Assembly: GCA_029891385.1 (NCBI GenBank)
Contig: CM057230.1
Span: forward strand, 22,510,847-22,574,846
Reading direction: 5' to 3'
Source of the DNA: Erythroxylum novogranatense
Taxonomy: Eukaryota > Streptophyta > Magnoliopsida > Malpighiales > Erythroxylaceae
Length of the DNA stretch: 64,000 nt
The notes under the pieces: model-generated
The model's database searches: none
Seen by the model: only the letters and a program-made list of their open reading frames with translations
Told to the model about the DNA's origin: nothing
Position numbers and translations under genes: made by a program
Shown here: piece by piece, positions 1-13,131 of the stretch
Layout of the letters: each line of letters begins with the position of its first letter
How positions within the stretch are numbered: position 1 is the first letter of the stretch

Positions 1-1040
1 CCAGAAGGCAAATTTGCCAAAATATATCTGTATCAAGTCCATATTTGGCCCCAATTCTATCATCTGCTTTTCTTCCTTTCTATCGTCTGCTTTTTCTGCC
101 CAAAACGTCTCCACTTATAAGGATCATAAATTTTGACTATGATATTCAAAATTTACAAAATTTATACCGTTGGAAAGATAAAATAAATATATACAACTTT
201 TCAGAAGGCAACTTTGCCAAAATCTATCTATATCAAGTCCATATTTGGCCCCGATTCTATCGTCTGCTTTTCTTCCTTTCTATCGTCTACTTTTTCTGCA
301 TAGAACATCTCCATTTATAAGGATCATAACTTTTGACTCTTATATCACAAATTTACAAAATTTATACCGTTGGAAATATAAGAGAAATATCTACAACTTT
401 CCAGAAGGCAACTTTGCCAAAATATATCTATATCAAGTCCATATTTGGCCCCGATTCTATCATCTGCTTTTCTTTCTTTCTATCGTCTGCTTTTTCTACC
501 CAGAACGTCTCCACTTATAAGGATCATAACTTTTGACTCTGATATCCAAAATTTACAAACTTTATACCGTTTGAAAGATAAAAGCAAAATCTACAACTTT
601 CCAGAAGTCAACTTTTCCAAAAATCTATCTATATCAAGTCCATATTTGGCCCCGATTCTATCGTCTACTTTTCTTCCTTTCTATCGTTTGCTTTTTCTGC
701 CCAGAATATCTCCACTTATAAGGATCATAACTTTTGACTCTGATATCTAAAATTCACAAACTTTATACCGTTGGAAAGATAAAATAAAGATATAGAACTT
801 TACAGAAGGCAACTTTGTCAAAATCTATCTATATTAAGTCCATATTTGGCCCTGATTCTATCATCTACTTTTCTTCCTTTCTATCGTCTGCTTTTTCTGA
901 CCAGAATGTCTCCACTTATAAGGATCATAACTTTTGACTCTAATATCCAAAATTTACAAACTTTATACCGTTAGAAAGATAAAAGAAAGATATACAACTT
1001 TCCATAAGGCAACTTTGCCAAAATCTATCTAGATTAAGTC
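1..1040. repeat. Tandem array of about 200-bp units inside the LTR
   Basis: The marker ATATTTGGCCCC recurs at about 41, 241, 441, 643 and 842, giving five or more units of 200-201 bp. Each unit also carries CATAACTTTTGACTC and a CTACAACTTT block. Several short open frames arise repeatedly from the unit and are not genes. Similar ATAACTTTTGA and CTACAACTTT blocks are common in LTRs of plant Gypsy elements. The same array is at 9120-10040. Confidence 0.9.
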
Positions 1041-1547
1041 CATATTTGCCCCTAAAATTTGAAGACAAATTTTTCATTCATAAACCAACACTACACCCAA
1101 TTCTTCACTTGATGACAAATTTGGAGACTCTTAGACACAGAATTGAAATTCAACGTCTTCATGAAAAATGTATCCATATATCTCTAGTTTAATCCAAATC
1201 AATAATCATCTTATTTGGGTAACTAGAGAAAACATTGTGGATAAAAGACTGAAGCATACTCAGTCAATATTATCCAGATCACTACCTTTTCTTATCACAA
1301 CTCATACCAAGATCACTCTTGCTACTCCTTCTACTACTCATTTTTAATAAAATCACATTTAATACCATTTATACCCAGAAGTTGTCAGTGAATGCATGTA
1401 CCACTTTTTATGTGAAAATATTTCGTATTTATGTGCATATATGCTAACATGATGCATGAGAAAGAGAATGCATTGTCTTAATCTCTTTGAGCTCATAATT
1501 ACTGAAAGTTCGGGTCCTAACCCTTAATATGGGGACTGGATGTTACA
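1..1547 (-). repeat. 3' LTR (partial, cut by window start)
   Basis: The stretch ends in TGTTACA, which read on the minus strand gives the TGTAACA start expected of an LTR. Its last 500 bp match the right-hand LTR at 10037-10547. The first kilobase is the 200-bp tandem array also present in the other copy. About 7 percent divergence between the two LTR ends points to an old insertion. The other end of this LTR lies before the window. Confidence 0.75.
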
Positions 1548-1561
1548 TTTCTCCCCTCCTT
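1548..1561 (-). other. Polypurine tract of the minus-strand Gypsy element
   Basis: Read on the minus strand this is AAGGAGGGGAGAAA, directly before the TGTAACA LTR start. Just upstream the minus strand reads N-F-E-D-E-I-D followed by a stop, the usual end of a plant Gypsy polyprotein. Together they fix the element's orientation. Confidence 0.8.
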
Positions 1562-4500
1562 AATCAATTTCGTCCTCAAAATTTTCACCTAATTGCTCAA
1601 TACGGTAGAGGTGACAATTCCTTATATGCTCCTCTATTTTACTTACACTTAATTGCTCAATTACTCATTTTCCAAAAGACTATAGTAGACATACTCAATA
1701 ATTCTTTCAGTCACTTATTTAGCTATCATACTATCTTGACTATCTCACCTGCATATTTCAATTTACTCACTTTTTTTTTACTTCTTTTGCTATCAATCTA
1801 TCCCTGTCGATCATGTCATTATTTCAGAACCTATTCACATATCACATTTTAAGAATCCAAGACTTCTTTCACCAGTAACACTAACTTATAATAGTTTTCA
1901 TACAGACTAATTCATATAGCTTAACTTATATTTTCTTCGAATCTGAACACACCTTACCAAGGCGATACTCACAAAAACACTTCATCTCTTCTTTGACAAT
2001 TCACTTCTCTTCAGTATTAATACATTCAACCCTTATGTCCATTTCACTAAGTCCATCTGTCTACTGTTGATCCACCTAACCTACTTATCAATCATAAGTC
2101 ACTTTACTCTTATTTTGGATTCATTTCACTCGCTAATAGTATCTCACATTCATTAAGGCCTTATACCGTTTTACGCCCTCTTCAACTCAATGTAAGGGTG
2201 AAGGGCCACCTTTCTGTTATACAATGCCCCATACTGTGTTCTAGTGATGCCACTATGGTCACAATTATTATGTCTGTAATCAATTTGAATTATACCTCAA
2301 ACTCATATTCCTATAAATCCAAAAATATAAGCTTTAAGCACATCCCCAACAGTTAAAATTGTTGGTAATTCAAACTTGCAACCACTTGTTTCTGCATCCT
2401 TAGCAGCTAAAATACACTCCTAGCGTATTCCTACTAGGATGTCTAACTTAGGTTGTTACTTAGGCTTCTCTAACACTTTCTTTGCTCACACATCCTTATC
2501 GGGTACACATACTCCTTATTTCGGTCACCAAATATCATTCTCCTGATTTCACTCGAAAGTTCAGATTCATTTTCAATTCCTCTATAGGTCTCACAATTCT
2601 GAATCCTTAACTCTTAGGTTTTCCTACTTCTTTTCAGTAACTTTGATCTGAAATACACTTCATTTTGCCCCATATTACACTCTTCATTTCAATAAACTTG
2701 GCAACCTCAATATCTAAATTTGTACCATCCCATTTTAGAATTGCCTCTTCAATGTGTCAGATTTCACGCTACTTTTACCATTATAGTTCTCAGATGTACA
2801 TTCCCTTCAAACTAAATACTTTCCTCAAACTGACATAATTTGTACATTACAGGAATGACTTGGCACATCTAATGTCTCCAATAACTCAAAGCGATTTCTA
2901 TCATAACACTTCTACCATGTATCAAAATCAACTTATAAGACTTTAATTGTCTTTCTGCCTACAAAACCATTTTATACTGTTAGAACATATTGTATCATAA
3001 TTTCTGATGTGAAATTTCATTACATACTACCCAATCTCCAAATCCCAATGGCATAATTAACGTTGAGGTTATAGATCCTCAAAATTCTTCTTATAAACAC
3101 CATTCATACGATTTACAATTTTTTTTCAAATAATTCAAGTATTCTTCTAACTGTTCGACTATATCCAAGATTTCATCCATGATCATCATCACCAATTGAT
3201 CGATTTAGATCACTAAAATTTCAACTTAATCTTTGTCGGGCATTGATATCTCGAACCCAAAATGAATTCTTACAATTCCTTAAGTGTCTGATTCGTCAAG
3301 TAAGGTAATATTATCTCATATCATTTTCAGTCTCCCATTTGACTTCTTGTCTCTAATGATTTCCTCTTTTTATCAGATTTTTTTTAATTCACAGCGACTT
3401 ATTCAGATGCCTATTCAATAGTACTAGTTCCTCCACACATTTTCAATTCGTTGAATACTTCACTTTGCATATTGGTATTACATTCCTTAGATTCAATTGG
3501 GACCTCCCGAACATTTTTGCATCAAATATAATGGAGACCTATTTTTTCCTCACATTTGCAATAGGGTCACCTCGAATTTAAAATCCACTCACATAGTTGA
3601 ACACTTTTCATCAAACAAAAGCATACGCTCTCCATGGCATATTCCACTTCCTAGGCCTGAGTCTCCACTGAGAACATCATTCCATTATTCACTTTGATTT
3701 ATTACACACTCGTTTTCGATTTGTTTCTTCAGGGATCACTCTTAATTTGAATCATCTGATCAACTTAGCTCATTTTAGGGATATTCTTCTTTGAAAGAAG
3801 AGTTCTTGCTATAATCATCGATACGTTTCATGAAATCCTCATCAATTAGCTATTTTCCATAATTACTTATCAATCATTCTTAGTACCTCAAGGAGTTCAA
3901 TTTCATCTATACATAATATCTCAATAGGATCAATTTATGCCATAGCTTACGTGATCAGAACATCCCTCGTAACAAAGCTCGGTGAGATACTAAATAATTT
4001 CATTTACTCTAATACCATGACATGTATCAGCAAATCCATTACATCTTATCTAGAGATGAATTTATATTAATTTACCAATTGGTAGCTTATACTAAGGATA
4101 CTTTAATCCCATTCAATTCTAGATAATTCCTCTTATTTTGTGTCAGTCCCTGATCATGGGGAGTGTGCCATAATCATGTCCCCCCCTTTTTTTTCCATCA
4201 CATATGGTAACATCAGTAACAGTCTCAATTCCTACCCAATCGATCACTGCAAGTACTCTCACGTCTTACTCTAACCCATCTTGAACTTTGAACTATAGGA
4301 ACTATGATCGGTACTTATTCAATAAGCTACCAATTTCTTCCTATATCATCTCCACACATATTATTCACATATTCTTCATAATTTCACCTGTTATGGTGAT
4401 CCCACTATTCGATGTGCACTTACAATAGCAAATAAACCTAAACTCATCACCTTTGTTCTTTTTTTTCACACACATACATATTCTCAATTAATTTATGATT

Positions 4501-5364
4501 TTAGGGGCATAACCCATATGAAACTTAAATCTCCATTCCACAGATATATTCCCATACTGAATCATAAACTCTTATATCGATAATTACACAACCATCTAAG
4601 TCCAGGTTCAATCTTTCAAGGTCATATCACTTGGCTTGGACACTTTAAATCTCACCATTTCTACTTATATCCCTATTTTTTTCTCATATAATCCATGACA
4701 ATGGATTCACCTTATATCACATTCGAGGACATATTACCAGAACACAATATTAATTTCCTATTCACTAATACATCCACCGATACAGATACACTGAATCTTT
4801 ATCGGTTATATCCTCATTGGGGTGAGCCTTTATCTAACATACAAATCCAGATACTATTTCTCATTTCCAAGATGTCCATAAACCTTTATTTTATCAATGC
4901 TTCTAACCGCTCGAATTCTTAAGGAAATGCTCATGCATGTGACTCATATTAGGGGATCAGTTGCCGCTGTCTGCTATGTCATGACTAATATGCATATGAC
5001 TTGAACCCGACATCGATGGTGATATTCGAGCCCGTACCCCGCGAGGGTGACGTGCTAGTGCACTACATTCGTTCAAAAGTCAGTATGATTTTTTTTCCAT
5101 AAACACACACTATGCGGAAGCCAATCATCACATACAATCAATGATAATTTCTATGGCCACTTGAGCCCTTTCACAAATACAAAGCACTTAAGTCAATTTG
5201 ACTTTACAATTGACATAATCATTTGTACAAAAGTTCATAATACACAATGTTATAAAGAAATAAGAAAATACTAATGCAGACGCGAACTGATCCCGACCTC
5301 TATCCTTCACTTGAAAGCTGTATAGATACTCCCGTTGGCCTAACGGGGTATTCTTCAAATTCTG
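1562..5364 (-). pseudogene. Degenerate internal region of the Gypsy element
   Basis: Apart from the polyprotein tail next to the polypurine tract I recognise no intact protease, reverse transcriptase or integrase motif on either strand. Open frames are short (the longest is about 107 codons at 1529-1852 on the wrong strand) and look random. Many indels and substitutions have accumulated. A GC-richer block with CCCGCGAGGG lies near 5030. A small inverted repeat, CCCGTT-ggcct-AACGGG, sits near 5333. The region could also be largely non-coding; only the flanks prove the element. Confidence 0.55.
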
Positions 5365-8156
5365 AAAAATATTTGCAAATTTTGGGTGAGTTTTGCGAAC
5401 TCAGTGAGTGACCATCATTGATGGCTCACTCCATTTCATAACAAATAATTCACATCTCACATTATTTTACATTTAGTGCATTTAATCATTCATATTATGT
5501 ATCAAAAATAACATTTTTCATTATGCATATGCAATGCACATGAGACTCTCTTTTCCATTTGTTATTTTGTTGTGACTGAGTACCTGAACTGTCCCTTATC
5601 CATTGGATACCGGGCTCATTGATAATTGTCTCATATAGGGCTCATTAAACGTTGAGCCTGAGGCTCTAATTCACTTTTTAGCTCGAGGCTCTTTTTCACA
5701 CGTTGAGCTCGAAGCTCTGATCGTTAGCTACAATGGTCACAACTGCTTTTATATTTTATGCGTTCATGCACTGGAATGTATCACTCACAATTGTATATCC
5801 CATTCAAACACTTTTTCATCTCATCGGACCTTAGTCCGACATTCCACATTGAAGTGGAGAATTCACAATCTCATTTATTTACAAATACAAATACACATTC
5901 CTAATCATTCGTGATCACTCAATTCATAACATAAACAAATAAACAATAAAGTAAGACCATCTAGGTCTACTCACAGTACGCTCCATTTTAGCATTTGCTT
6001 CCAAAATCGGGGAGCGCCTGAATGCAGACACTTAACGTGCATAGTCTATTTATGCAAGATACACATTGCACACTCATCAATAACTGCACACATATAAACC
6101 TTTATTTATGCACAAATGTATCAATGGACAATGTACAATTCATGCTCAATGACAATCCCGGGTATATGTTCTAATAGACATTTTATGCTCATTCTTATTT
6201 CATAATTCATGTAAGTTTCATACACTTCATTGGTACATGATCATTCTAAATTCTCCTTTCAATCTTCACCCTTTGCATGAGTCTAGCTTATTCATAAGCT
6301 TACTTCTCAAGAACACTTGATTACTTTATATCATAACTTAATTTCTCATCATCTCTATTCTAACCTCATATGATCTTATAACATGCAATTCCCTTTCATG
6401 GTTTAGCACTTCATACTTATAAACACACTTAGGTGGGATTCTCTTAGTTTCCTAAAACAAACCAAATCTCATTCAATAGGAATCCACTTTAAGATCCCAC
6501 AATGCATAATCACTGAAATAGACTTTAGCATATTTAAACCCAAGCAATTTTTTCTAAACTCCATAAACTAGAATCCTTCCAAAATTTCAAGGAATCAAAA
6601 GGATCATACCTTGATTCTTCACCAAATGAAAAGATCTTTGGCTCAAATGGAAGCTCTTTTCCTCCACTTCCTTTTTCTCCTCTTAAACACTTCAAAATCT
6701 CTCTAGAATGCCAAGGAAATTAAAACCCTAGCTTGTTTTCTCTTCTTTTCTCTCAACCATAAAAATATTTGCAAATTTTGGGTGAGTTTTGCGAACTCAG
6801 TGAGTGACCATCATTGATGGCTCACTCCATCTCATAACAAATAATTCACATCTCACATTATTTCACATTCAATGCATTTAATCATTCATATTATGTATCA
6901 AAAATCACATTTTTCATTATGCATATGCAATGCACATAAGACTCTCTTTTCCATTTGTTATTTTGTTGTGACTGAGTGCCTGAACTGTCCCATATCCATG
7001 GGGTACTGGGCTCATTGATAACTGTCTCATATAGGGCACATTAAACGTTGAGCCTGAGGCTCTAATTCACTTTTGAGCTCGAGGCTCTTTTCCACACGTT
7101 GAGCTCGAAGCTCTGATCGTTGACTACTCTGGTCACAACTGCCTTTATATTTTATGCATTCATGCACTGGAATGTATTACTCACAATTGTATATCCCATT
7201 TAAACAATTTTTCATCTCATCGGACCTTAGTCCAGCATTCCACATTGAAGTGGAGAATTCACAATCTCATTTATTTACAAATACAAATACACATTCCTAA
7301 TCATTCGTGATCACTCAATTCATAACATAAACAAATAAACAATAAAGTAAGACCATCTAGGTCTACTCACAGTACGCTCCATTTTAGCATTTGCTTCCAA
7401 AATCGGGGAGCGCCTGAATGCAGACACTTAACCTGCATAGTCCATTTATGCAAGACACACATTGCACACTCATCAATAGCTGCACACATATAAACCTTTA
7501 TTTATGCACAAATGTATCAATGGACAATGTACAATTCATGCTCAATGACAATCCCGGGTATATGTTCTAATAGACATTTTATGCTCATTCTCATTTCATA
7601 ATTCATATATGTTTCATACACTTCATTGGTACATGATCATTCTAAATTCTCCTTTCAATCTTCACCCTTTGCATGAGTCTAGCTTATTCATAAGCTTACT
7701 TCTCAAGAACACTTGATTACTTTATATCATAACTTAATTTCTCATCATCTCTTTTCTAACCTCATATGATCTTATAACATCCAATTCCCATTCATGGTTT
7801 AGCACTTCATACTTATAAACACACTTAGGTGGGATTCTCTTAGTTTCCTAAGACAAACCAAATCTCATTCAATAGGAATCTACTTTAAAATCCCACAATG
7901 CATAATCACTGAAATAGACTCTAGCATATTTAAACCCAAGCAATTTTTTCTAAACTCCATAAACTAGAATCCTTCCAAAATTTCAAAGATTCAAAAGGAT
8001 CATACATTGATTCTTCACCAAATGAAAAGATCTTTGGCTCAAATGGAAGCTCTTTTCCTCCACTTCCTTTTTCTCCTCTTAAACACTTCAAAATCTCTCT
8101 GGAAGGCCAAGGAAATTAAAACCCTAGCTTGTTTTCTCTTCTTTTCTCTCAACCAC
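5365..8156. repeat. Direct tandem duplication, 2 x 1396 bp
   Basis: The segment 5365-6760 is repeated at 6761-8156 with a constant offset of 1396 bp and few differences. For example GCAAATTTTG is at 5375 and 6771, and TTAAAACCCTAGC near 6720 and 8116. The unit lies just downstream (minus strand) of the putative LTR TATA box, so it covers the transcript start region, U5 or leader of the Gypsy element. It contains a block rich in GAGCTCGAGGCTC-type repeats and a GTGAGTAGACC motif on the minus strand. An 88-codon frame at 8007-8273 is a by-product. Confidence 0.9.
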
Positions 8157-8221
8157 CAACTCTCTTTCTCTTTCTTACTCATTTTGGTTCTCTGGAATCT
8201 TGTCATTCACGTTTTCCCCTT

Positions 8222-8229
8222 TATTTATA
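8222..8229 (-). promoter_or_regulatory. Candidate TATA box of the 5' LTR
   Basis: The minus strand reads TTATAAATAA here. To its left, downstream in transcription, lies the duplicated leader, and to its right the repeat-rich U3. The placement is what an LTR promoter needs, but no transcription start can be seen. Confidence 0.45.
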
Positions 8230-8859
8230 AGCAAGACAATATTCATTCTTCCAGTTATGCCCTTAATGAATGAGAATTGTCCAATTTTTCCCTTTCATTA
8301 TGCCCTATGTCTTTTGTCTTTAAGTGTCTTGCCAATTGTACCCTTGAACAATCTAACATGACACTTTCTTCCGAAAGATATCTCTCGTTGTCTTAAGTTT
8401 CGAATGCCACCGAAAATATTCCATTTAGTTCAGTGATTCAAAAGATACACTTCAAACATTTTGGACTGTTCTTGTCCATAACAATATACTATGCATAAGT
8501 TCCATAAGAATTTTAGACATCATAGAGACTGAATCAGATTCCAAGTCCTTCATACCATTTGTAACTTCATATCTCTAGTTCACCACGAATCAGAAATCAT
8601 CTCATTTTGTCCTCTAATGATTCAAAAAATATCAAAAGTCTTACAAATCCAATGGTTTAAGAATCAGGTCATTTGGAGGTCTAGAGAAGAAGTTATGGCC
8701 GAAAGACTCCAACATGTTTCTGCCCTTACTTGGAATGTACATGCCTTAGTACGAATGCCATAACTTTTTCTACAGATGTCTTATTGACTTCTTTTTTAGA
8801 CCATTAAAAAGAAGACTTTGAGATCTACAACTTTTATGAAGACCTCAAAGTCCAATTCT

Positions 8860-9100
8860 ATCTTCTACCTTCTGCATCGTCTCATTTTCTATAGTCTACT
8901 TTCTTTCGTCTGCTTTTCTATCATCTGCTTTCTTCTGTCTGCTTTTCTATCGTCTGCTTTCTTCCGTCTGCTTTTCTATCGTCTGCTTTTCTATCGTTTG
9001 CTTTCTATCTCCTGCTTTTCTGTCTTATACTTTTCTATCGTTTGCTTTCTTCTATCTGCTTTTCTATCGTCTGCTTTCTTCCGTCTGCTTTTCTATCCAG
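8860..9100. repeat. Minisatellite of TCTATCGTCTGCTTT-type units
   Basis: Short, imperfect pyrimidine-rich units (CTATCGTCTGCTTTC, TTCCGTCTGCTTTT) repeat at least eight times. The motif occurs twice within each 200-bp unit next door, so this looks like a local expansion of part of that unit. The 100-codon frame over it (8818-9120) is a low-complexity artefact. Confidence 0.85.
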
Positions 9101-9119
9101 AATGTCTCCACTTACAATG

Positions 9120-10547
9120 ATCATAACTTTTGACTCCGATATCTAAAATTTACAAACTTTATACCTTTGGAAAGATAAAAGAAAGATCTACAACTTTATA
9201 AAAGGAAACTTTGCCAAAATATATCTATATCAAGTCCATATTTGGCCCCGATTCTATCATCTGCTTTTCTTCCTTTCTATCGTCTGTTTTTTCTGCCCTG
9301 AACGTCTCCACTTATAAGGATCATAACTTTTGACTCTTATATCACAAATTTACATAATTTATACCGTTGAAAATATAAAAGAAGGATCTACAACTTTCCA
9401 GAAGGAAACTTTGCCAAAATCTATCTATATCAAGTCCATATTTGGCCCCGATTCTATCATCTGCTTTTCTTCCTTTCTATCTTCTGCTTTTTCTGCCCAG
9501 AACGTCTTCACTTATAAGGATCATAACTTTTGACTCTGATATCTAAAATTTACAAACTTTATACCATTATAAAGATAAAAGAAAGATCTACAACTTTACA
9601 GAAGACAACTTTGCCAAAAATCTGTCTATATCAAGTCCATATTTGGCCCCGATTCTTTCGTCTGCTTTTCTTCCTTTCTATCGTCTGCTTTTTCTGTCCA
9701 GAACGTCTGCACTTATAAGGATCATAACTTTTGACTATGATATCTAAAATTTACAAACTTTATACCATTAGAAAGATAAAAGAAATATATAGAACTTTCC
9801 AGAAGGCAACTTTGTTAAAATCTATCTATATCAAGTCCATATTTGGCCCCGATTCTATCATCTGCTTTTCTTCCTTGCTATCGTCTGCTTTTTCTGCCCA
9901 GAACGTCTTCACTTATAAGGATTATAACTTTTGATTCTGATATCCAAAATTTACAAACTTTATACCGTTGGAAAGATAAAAGAAAGATTTACAACTTTCC
10001 AGATGGCAACTTTGTCAAAATATATCTAGATTAAGTCCATATTTGCCCCTAAAATATGAAGATAAATTTTTCATTCATGAACCAACACTGCACCCAATTC
10101 TTCACTTCATGACAAATTTGGAGACTCTTAGACACAAAATTGAAATTCAATGTCTTCATGCAAAATGTATCCATATATCTCTAGTTTAATCTAAATCAAC
10201 AATCATCTTGTTTGGGTAACTAGAGAAAACGTTGTGAATAAAAGACTGAAGCATACTCAGTCAACATTGTCCAGATCACTACCTTTCCTTATCACAACTC
10301 ATACCAAGATCACTCTTGCTACTCCTTCTACTACTCATTTTCAATAAAATCACATTTAATACCATTTATACCTAGAATTTGTCAATGAATACATGTACCA
10401 CTTTTTATGTGAAAACATTTCATATTTATATGCATATATGCTAACATGATTCATGAGTAAGAAAATGTATTGTCTTAATCTCTTTGAACTGATCATAATT
10501 ACTGAAAGTTCGAGTCCTAACCCTTAATATGAGGACGAAATGTTACA
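9120..10547 (-). repeat. 5' LTR U3: second copy of the 200-bp array plus LTR end
   Basis: ATATTTGGCCCC recurs near 9237, 9437, 9638 and 9839, giving about five units of 200-201 bp. They are followed by about 500 bp that match 1041-1547 and end in TGTTACA at 10547. This is the start of the 5' LTR read on the minus strand. Its inner edge is unclear because the left LTR is cut by the window and the 1396-bp duplication intervenes. The flanking target duplication cannot be tested because the other side is outside. Confidence 0.8.
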
Positions 10548-10560
10548 ATTGAACAATAAG

Positions 10561-10985
10561 AACTTCAACTATTTTAATTTATTCCTTTTCTTACAATATT
10601 GTTGGACAAAATTTTTACTAAGACCTTCGCTTTTAGTAATAAGATTATCAACGGGCTTACAATCTTTTATACAAAATTTTACAACTTTTTTGAACATATA
10701 GGTGTTATGAAGGAGACAATTATCTTTTGAAATCTTTACACTAAGAATATGTGCAGTTTCACCTATATGTTTCATTTTAATTTTAATAACAACCAACTTT
10801 TGATTTTCTTCATAAACTTGCATTCATTTCAAACAATCACAATATCATCTATATAAAAGATAAAATCGTAAACTTATATTTAGATCTTTTAACATATAAA
10901 TTGTGGTTTTCATTAATCATGTGAAAATCATATGGAATAATTACGTTATAAAACGAATGTATCACTACCTTGAAAAATACTTCAA
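10561..10985 (-). pseudogene. Ty1/Copia reverse transcriptase fragment
   Basis: The minus strand encodes F-Y-I-D-D-I-V-I-V near 10830-10860, the Copia version of the reverse transcriptase catalytic box. After a stop codon there is an 84-codon frame with a GETAHILSVKISKD stretch and CKPVDNLITKSEG, both typical of the segment downstream of the box. Upstream, ENHNLYVKRSKYKF fits the usual lead-in. Stops and frameshifts break it and nothing else of the element is recognisable, so it is an old scrap next to the Gypsy LTR. Confidence 0.7.
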
Positions 10986-12692
10986 TTCATAAATAACTTT
11001 TCATAATTATCACTTTTAAATTTTGGTCTATCTTAATGAAACCTACAAGTTCTTTTATATATATTTATGCTTCTAGTTCATAACTCTTCCACTGGGCGGC
11101 TCGATTTCCAATACCTTTAACATATTGCAACTGTAATCTTTATCAATAGAGTAAATTTTCCACGTGGACCAATGCCTCCTTCATGTTTCCATTCTTAAAC
11201 ACTTACTTAGCTCCTACCACGTACTATATACGTTCAATTCTATGCATGCCAGATTGCTTCATAAGTTTCTAACGTAGCTAAGCTCAACTTCAAGTTCTAT
11301 CCATACTTTAGATATCATATAATGTACTCGAGTTATATGATATCTTTAGATAACACAAAAATACAAATTTTGTTAAGCTTGTTAGTATTTAACTTCAAGT
11401 TCTATCCATACTTCAGATATTACATCAACTTACAAACATAATGCACTCAAGTTAAGTTTCTTGATCTTTGCTTTAGAATTAGTCAATTTTATTTTTCAAA
11501 TTTGTCAATTTCACTCTTTGAGATGGAGTGGAGGAAGGAAGGAGATGATGGCTTTTTTTTTTATCTTTTGTCCCTCACATATGGAAAACCAATAATGAAA
11601 ACCCTTTTAAAAGGGTCTAATTGTTTCACATTAGAGGATCAATTCGGTTTTGATCAACTCTACCGATCGAGGGTCAAATATGGTCCGATCAAGCTAATTT
11701 TTGAAAGGCACGTAGGGGACATTTAAGCCTTCCATCTAAACAATGGAGATCTTGATTACTGCTCTGGTTTGCTAGAAATTACTGCTGCTTTAAGTCCCTA
11801 CGTTATCCTTTCTCATCTCTTGTGTTTTGTTGGTTAATTATTGCAGTATAAGTTTTGTACCAGTGGTGATTGTTGGAATTGGGCTTGAGCTGTCCAAATT
11901 AGGCCCAACGTGGCCCAATCTTGAAAATATATAGACAAAATGACATCTTTTGAATAAAATGATGTAATTTTTTATTTTTAATTTAAAAATTAAAAAAATT
12001 TGGGATCGACTTGGGCTAGTCGTGCTTCGACCTATCAAGATCTGATTGAACTTGGATTTAGGCAAAAATTTTGAACCCGACCTGACCTGGCCTATTGTCA
12101 TTCTTAATGTTGAAGTTTGATATATTTTAGTTGCACATTTTTTATCAAATTAACCACCGATCGATGGTCTAATGTGGTTTGATTGGACGATTTTTTTTGG
12201 TGAGAAAGGGCAGAGTTAGAAAAAGTTAGGTCCGCATAAAGATAATAAATTGACAGCTGCTTTCGAGGTGCAAACGAAGCCCAAGGGACAAAGTCAGACC
12301 AATAAGACCACATAGGCACCTGTGATGCACGTATTGACCGGCTAATAGTTCAGATTGAAGGCAATCACTGCCGCTTCAAACTCCTATTTTTGGTGATGTT
12401 TTCACCCCTTCCCTTCTCTTGTGTTTTGTTGGTGATGTTTTCACCCCTTTTTCTCGATCGAGTAAAAGGATCCAATCACGTAGAAAGAATTGAACAAGAA
12501 AGCTTATGAGATGAAAAATACAGTTGGTATTAAGCTTGTTAACACTCAACTTCCAGTTAAAGCGGATAATAAAAGCTAAAACAGTCCATCATAGAGAATC
12601 CCTTGGAACAAACATGCCATTCATTCAAGAACCTTATGAGATACACTGCGAAGTGATTATTTACAGAAAGTCAAACTTAAGGTATGGAAGAG
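10986..12692. other. Spacer, no gene recognised
   Basis: AT-rich sequence with scattered short frames (for example 11502-11726 plus, 11838-12101 and 12104-12319 minus) that match nothing I know and show no shared reading pattern. It may hold further decayed repeat DNA. No RNA gene was seen. Confidence 0.5.
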
Positions 12693-13131
12693 TCATGTTT
12701 CATGGGTGTACTTTCTGGATAAGCCAGTTTTACTGAGCTCCGCTTTGGTACTCTGGATGGCAGAATTCCCCTCCAAGATCGTCACAAGCTTCTTCCAAGA
12801 ACACCCTGTCACAAAGTCACACGTCTGATCAATTTGTATATCCACCATTTTCAATGAGTCGCAATCAAACCTTATATGGGATTTAGAGATCCTACGTCTT
12901 GGGGCCATCATACTCTAGATATTCTCTGTCGTATAGCTCTGAAGTTATGTTAGACACGGTGGTTCTTGCCTCGGACTCCGGCTTAACTTCTGGGTACATT
13001 TCGACGGCACAAGCGTCCCTCCACAGTCTCACAAGCCTCAGCAGGAAAAACACTGAGATGGGACATACAAAACGGAATATCATTTGATCGTATCGTATTT
13101 TGGAATCATATAGGGTTTTCAAAGCCGACAA
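12693..13131 (-). pseudogene. Unassigned pair of overlapping open frames, possible gene remnant
   Basis: Two minus-strand frames, 12892-13131 (79 codons) and 12693-12911 (72 codons), overlap by 20 bp in different frames. The first has a hydrophobic stretch (PISVFFLLRLV) and then an acidic segment ending EYDGPK. The second starts with RRRISKSHIRFDC and contains CDFVTGCSWKKL. The composition is more protein-like than the surroundings, and one missing base would join them. I do not recognise the family. It may be a decayed gene or chance. Confidence 0.25.

Larger units (their letters stand above)
1..10547 (-). mobile_element. Old Ty3/Gypsy LTR retrotransposon with long LTRs, left end outside window
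   Basis: Two copies of the same LTR end flank the region: 1041-1547 and about 10037-10547 align end to end with about 35 differences in roughly 510 positions by my count, and both stop at TGTTACA. The minus-strand orientation follows from the purine-rich tract that abuts the left LTR and from the polyprotein tail next to it. The left copy is therefore the 3' LTR and the right copy the 5' LTR. A TATA box at 8222-8229 on the minus strand and the 200-bp array to its right fit a long U3. The internal part carries no open frame of useful length, so the element is dead. Long repeat-rich LTRs suggest the Tekay/Del group of chromoviruses, but no reverse transcriptase or chromodomain was read, so the clade is inference. 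Confidence 0.75.

Noticed and set aside
45..750. Four overlapping plus-strand frames of 67-101 codons
   Set aside because: All are the same 200-bp LTR repeat unit read repeatedly; no start context or family.
8818..9120. 100-codon frame rich in Leu, Phe and Ser
   Set aside because: Direct translation of the TCGTCTGCTTT minisatellite.
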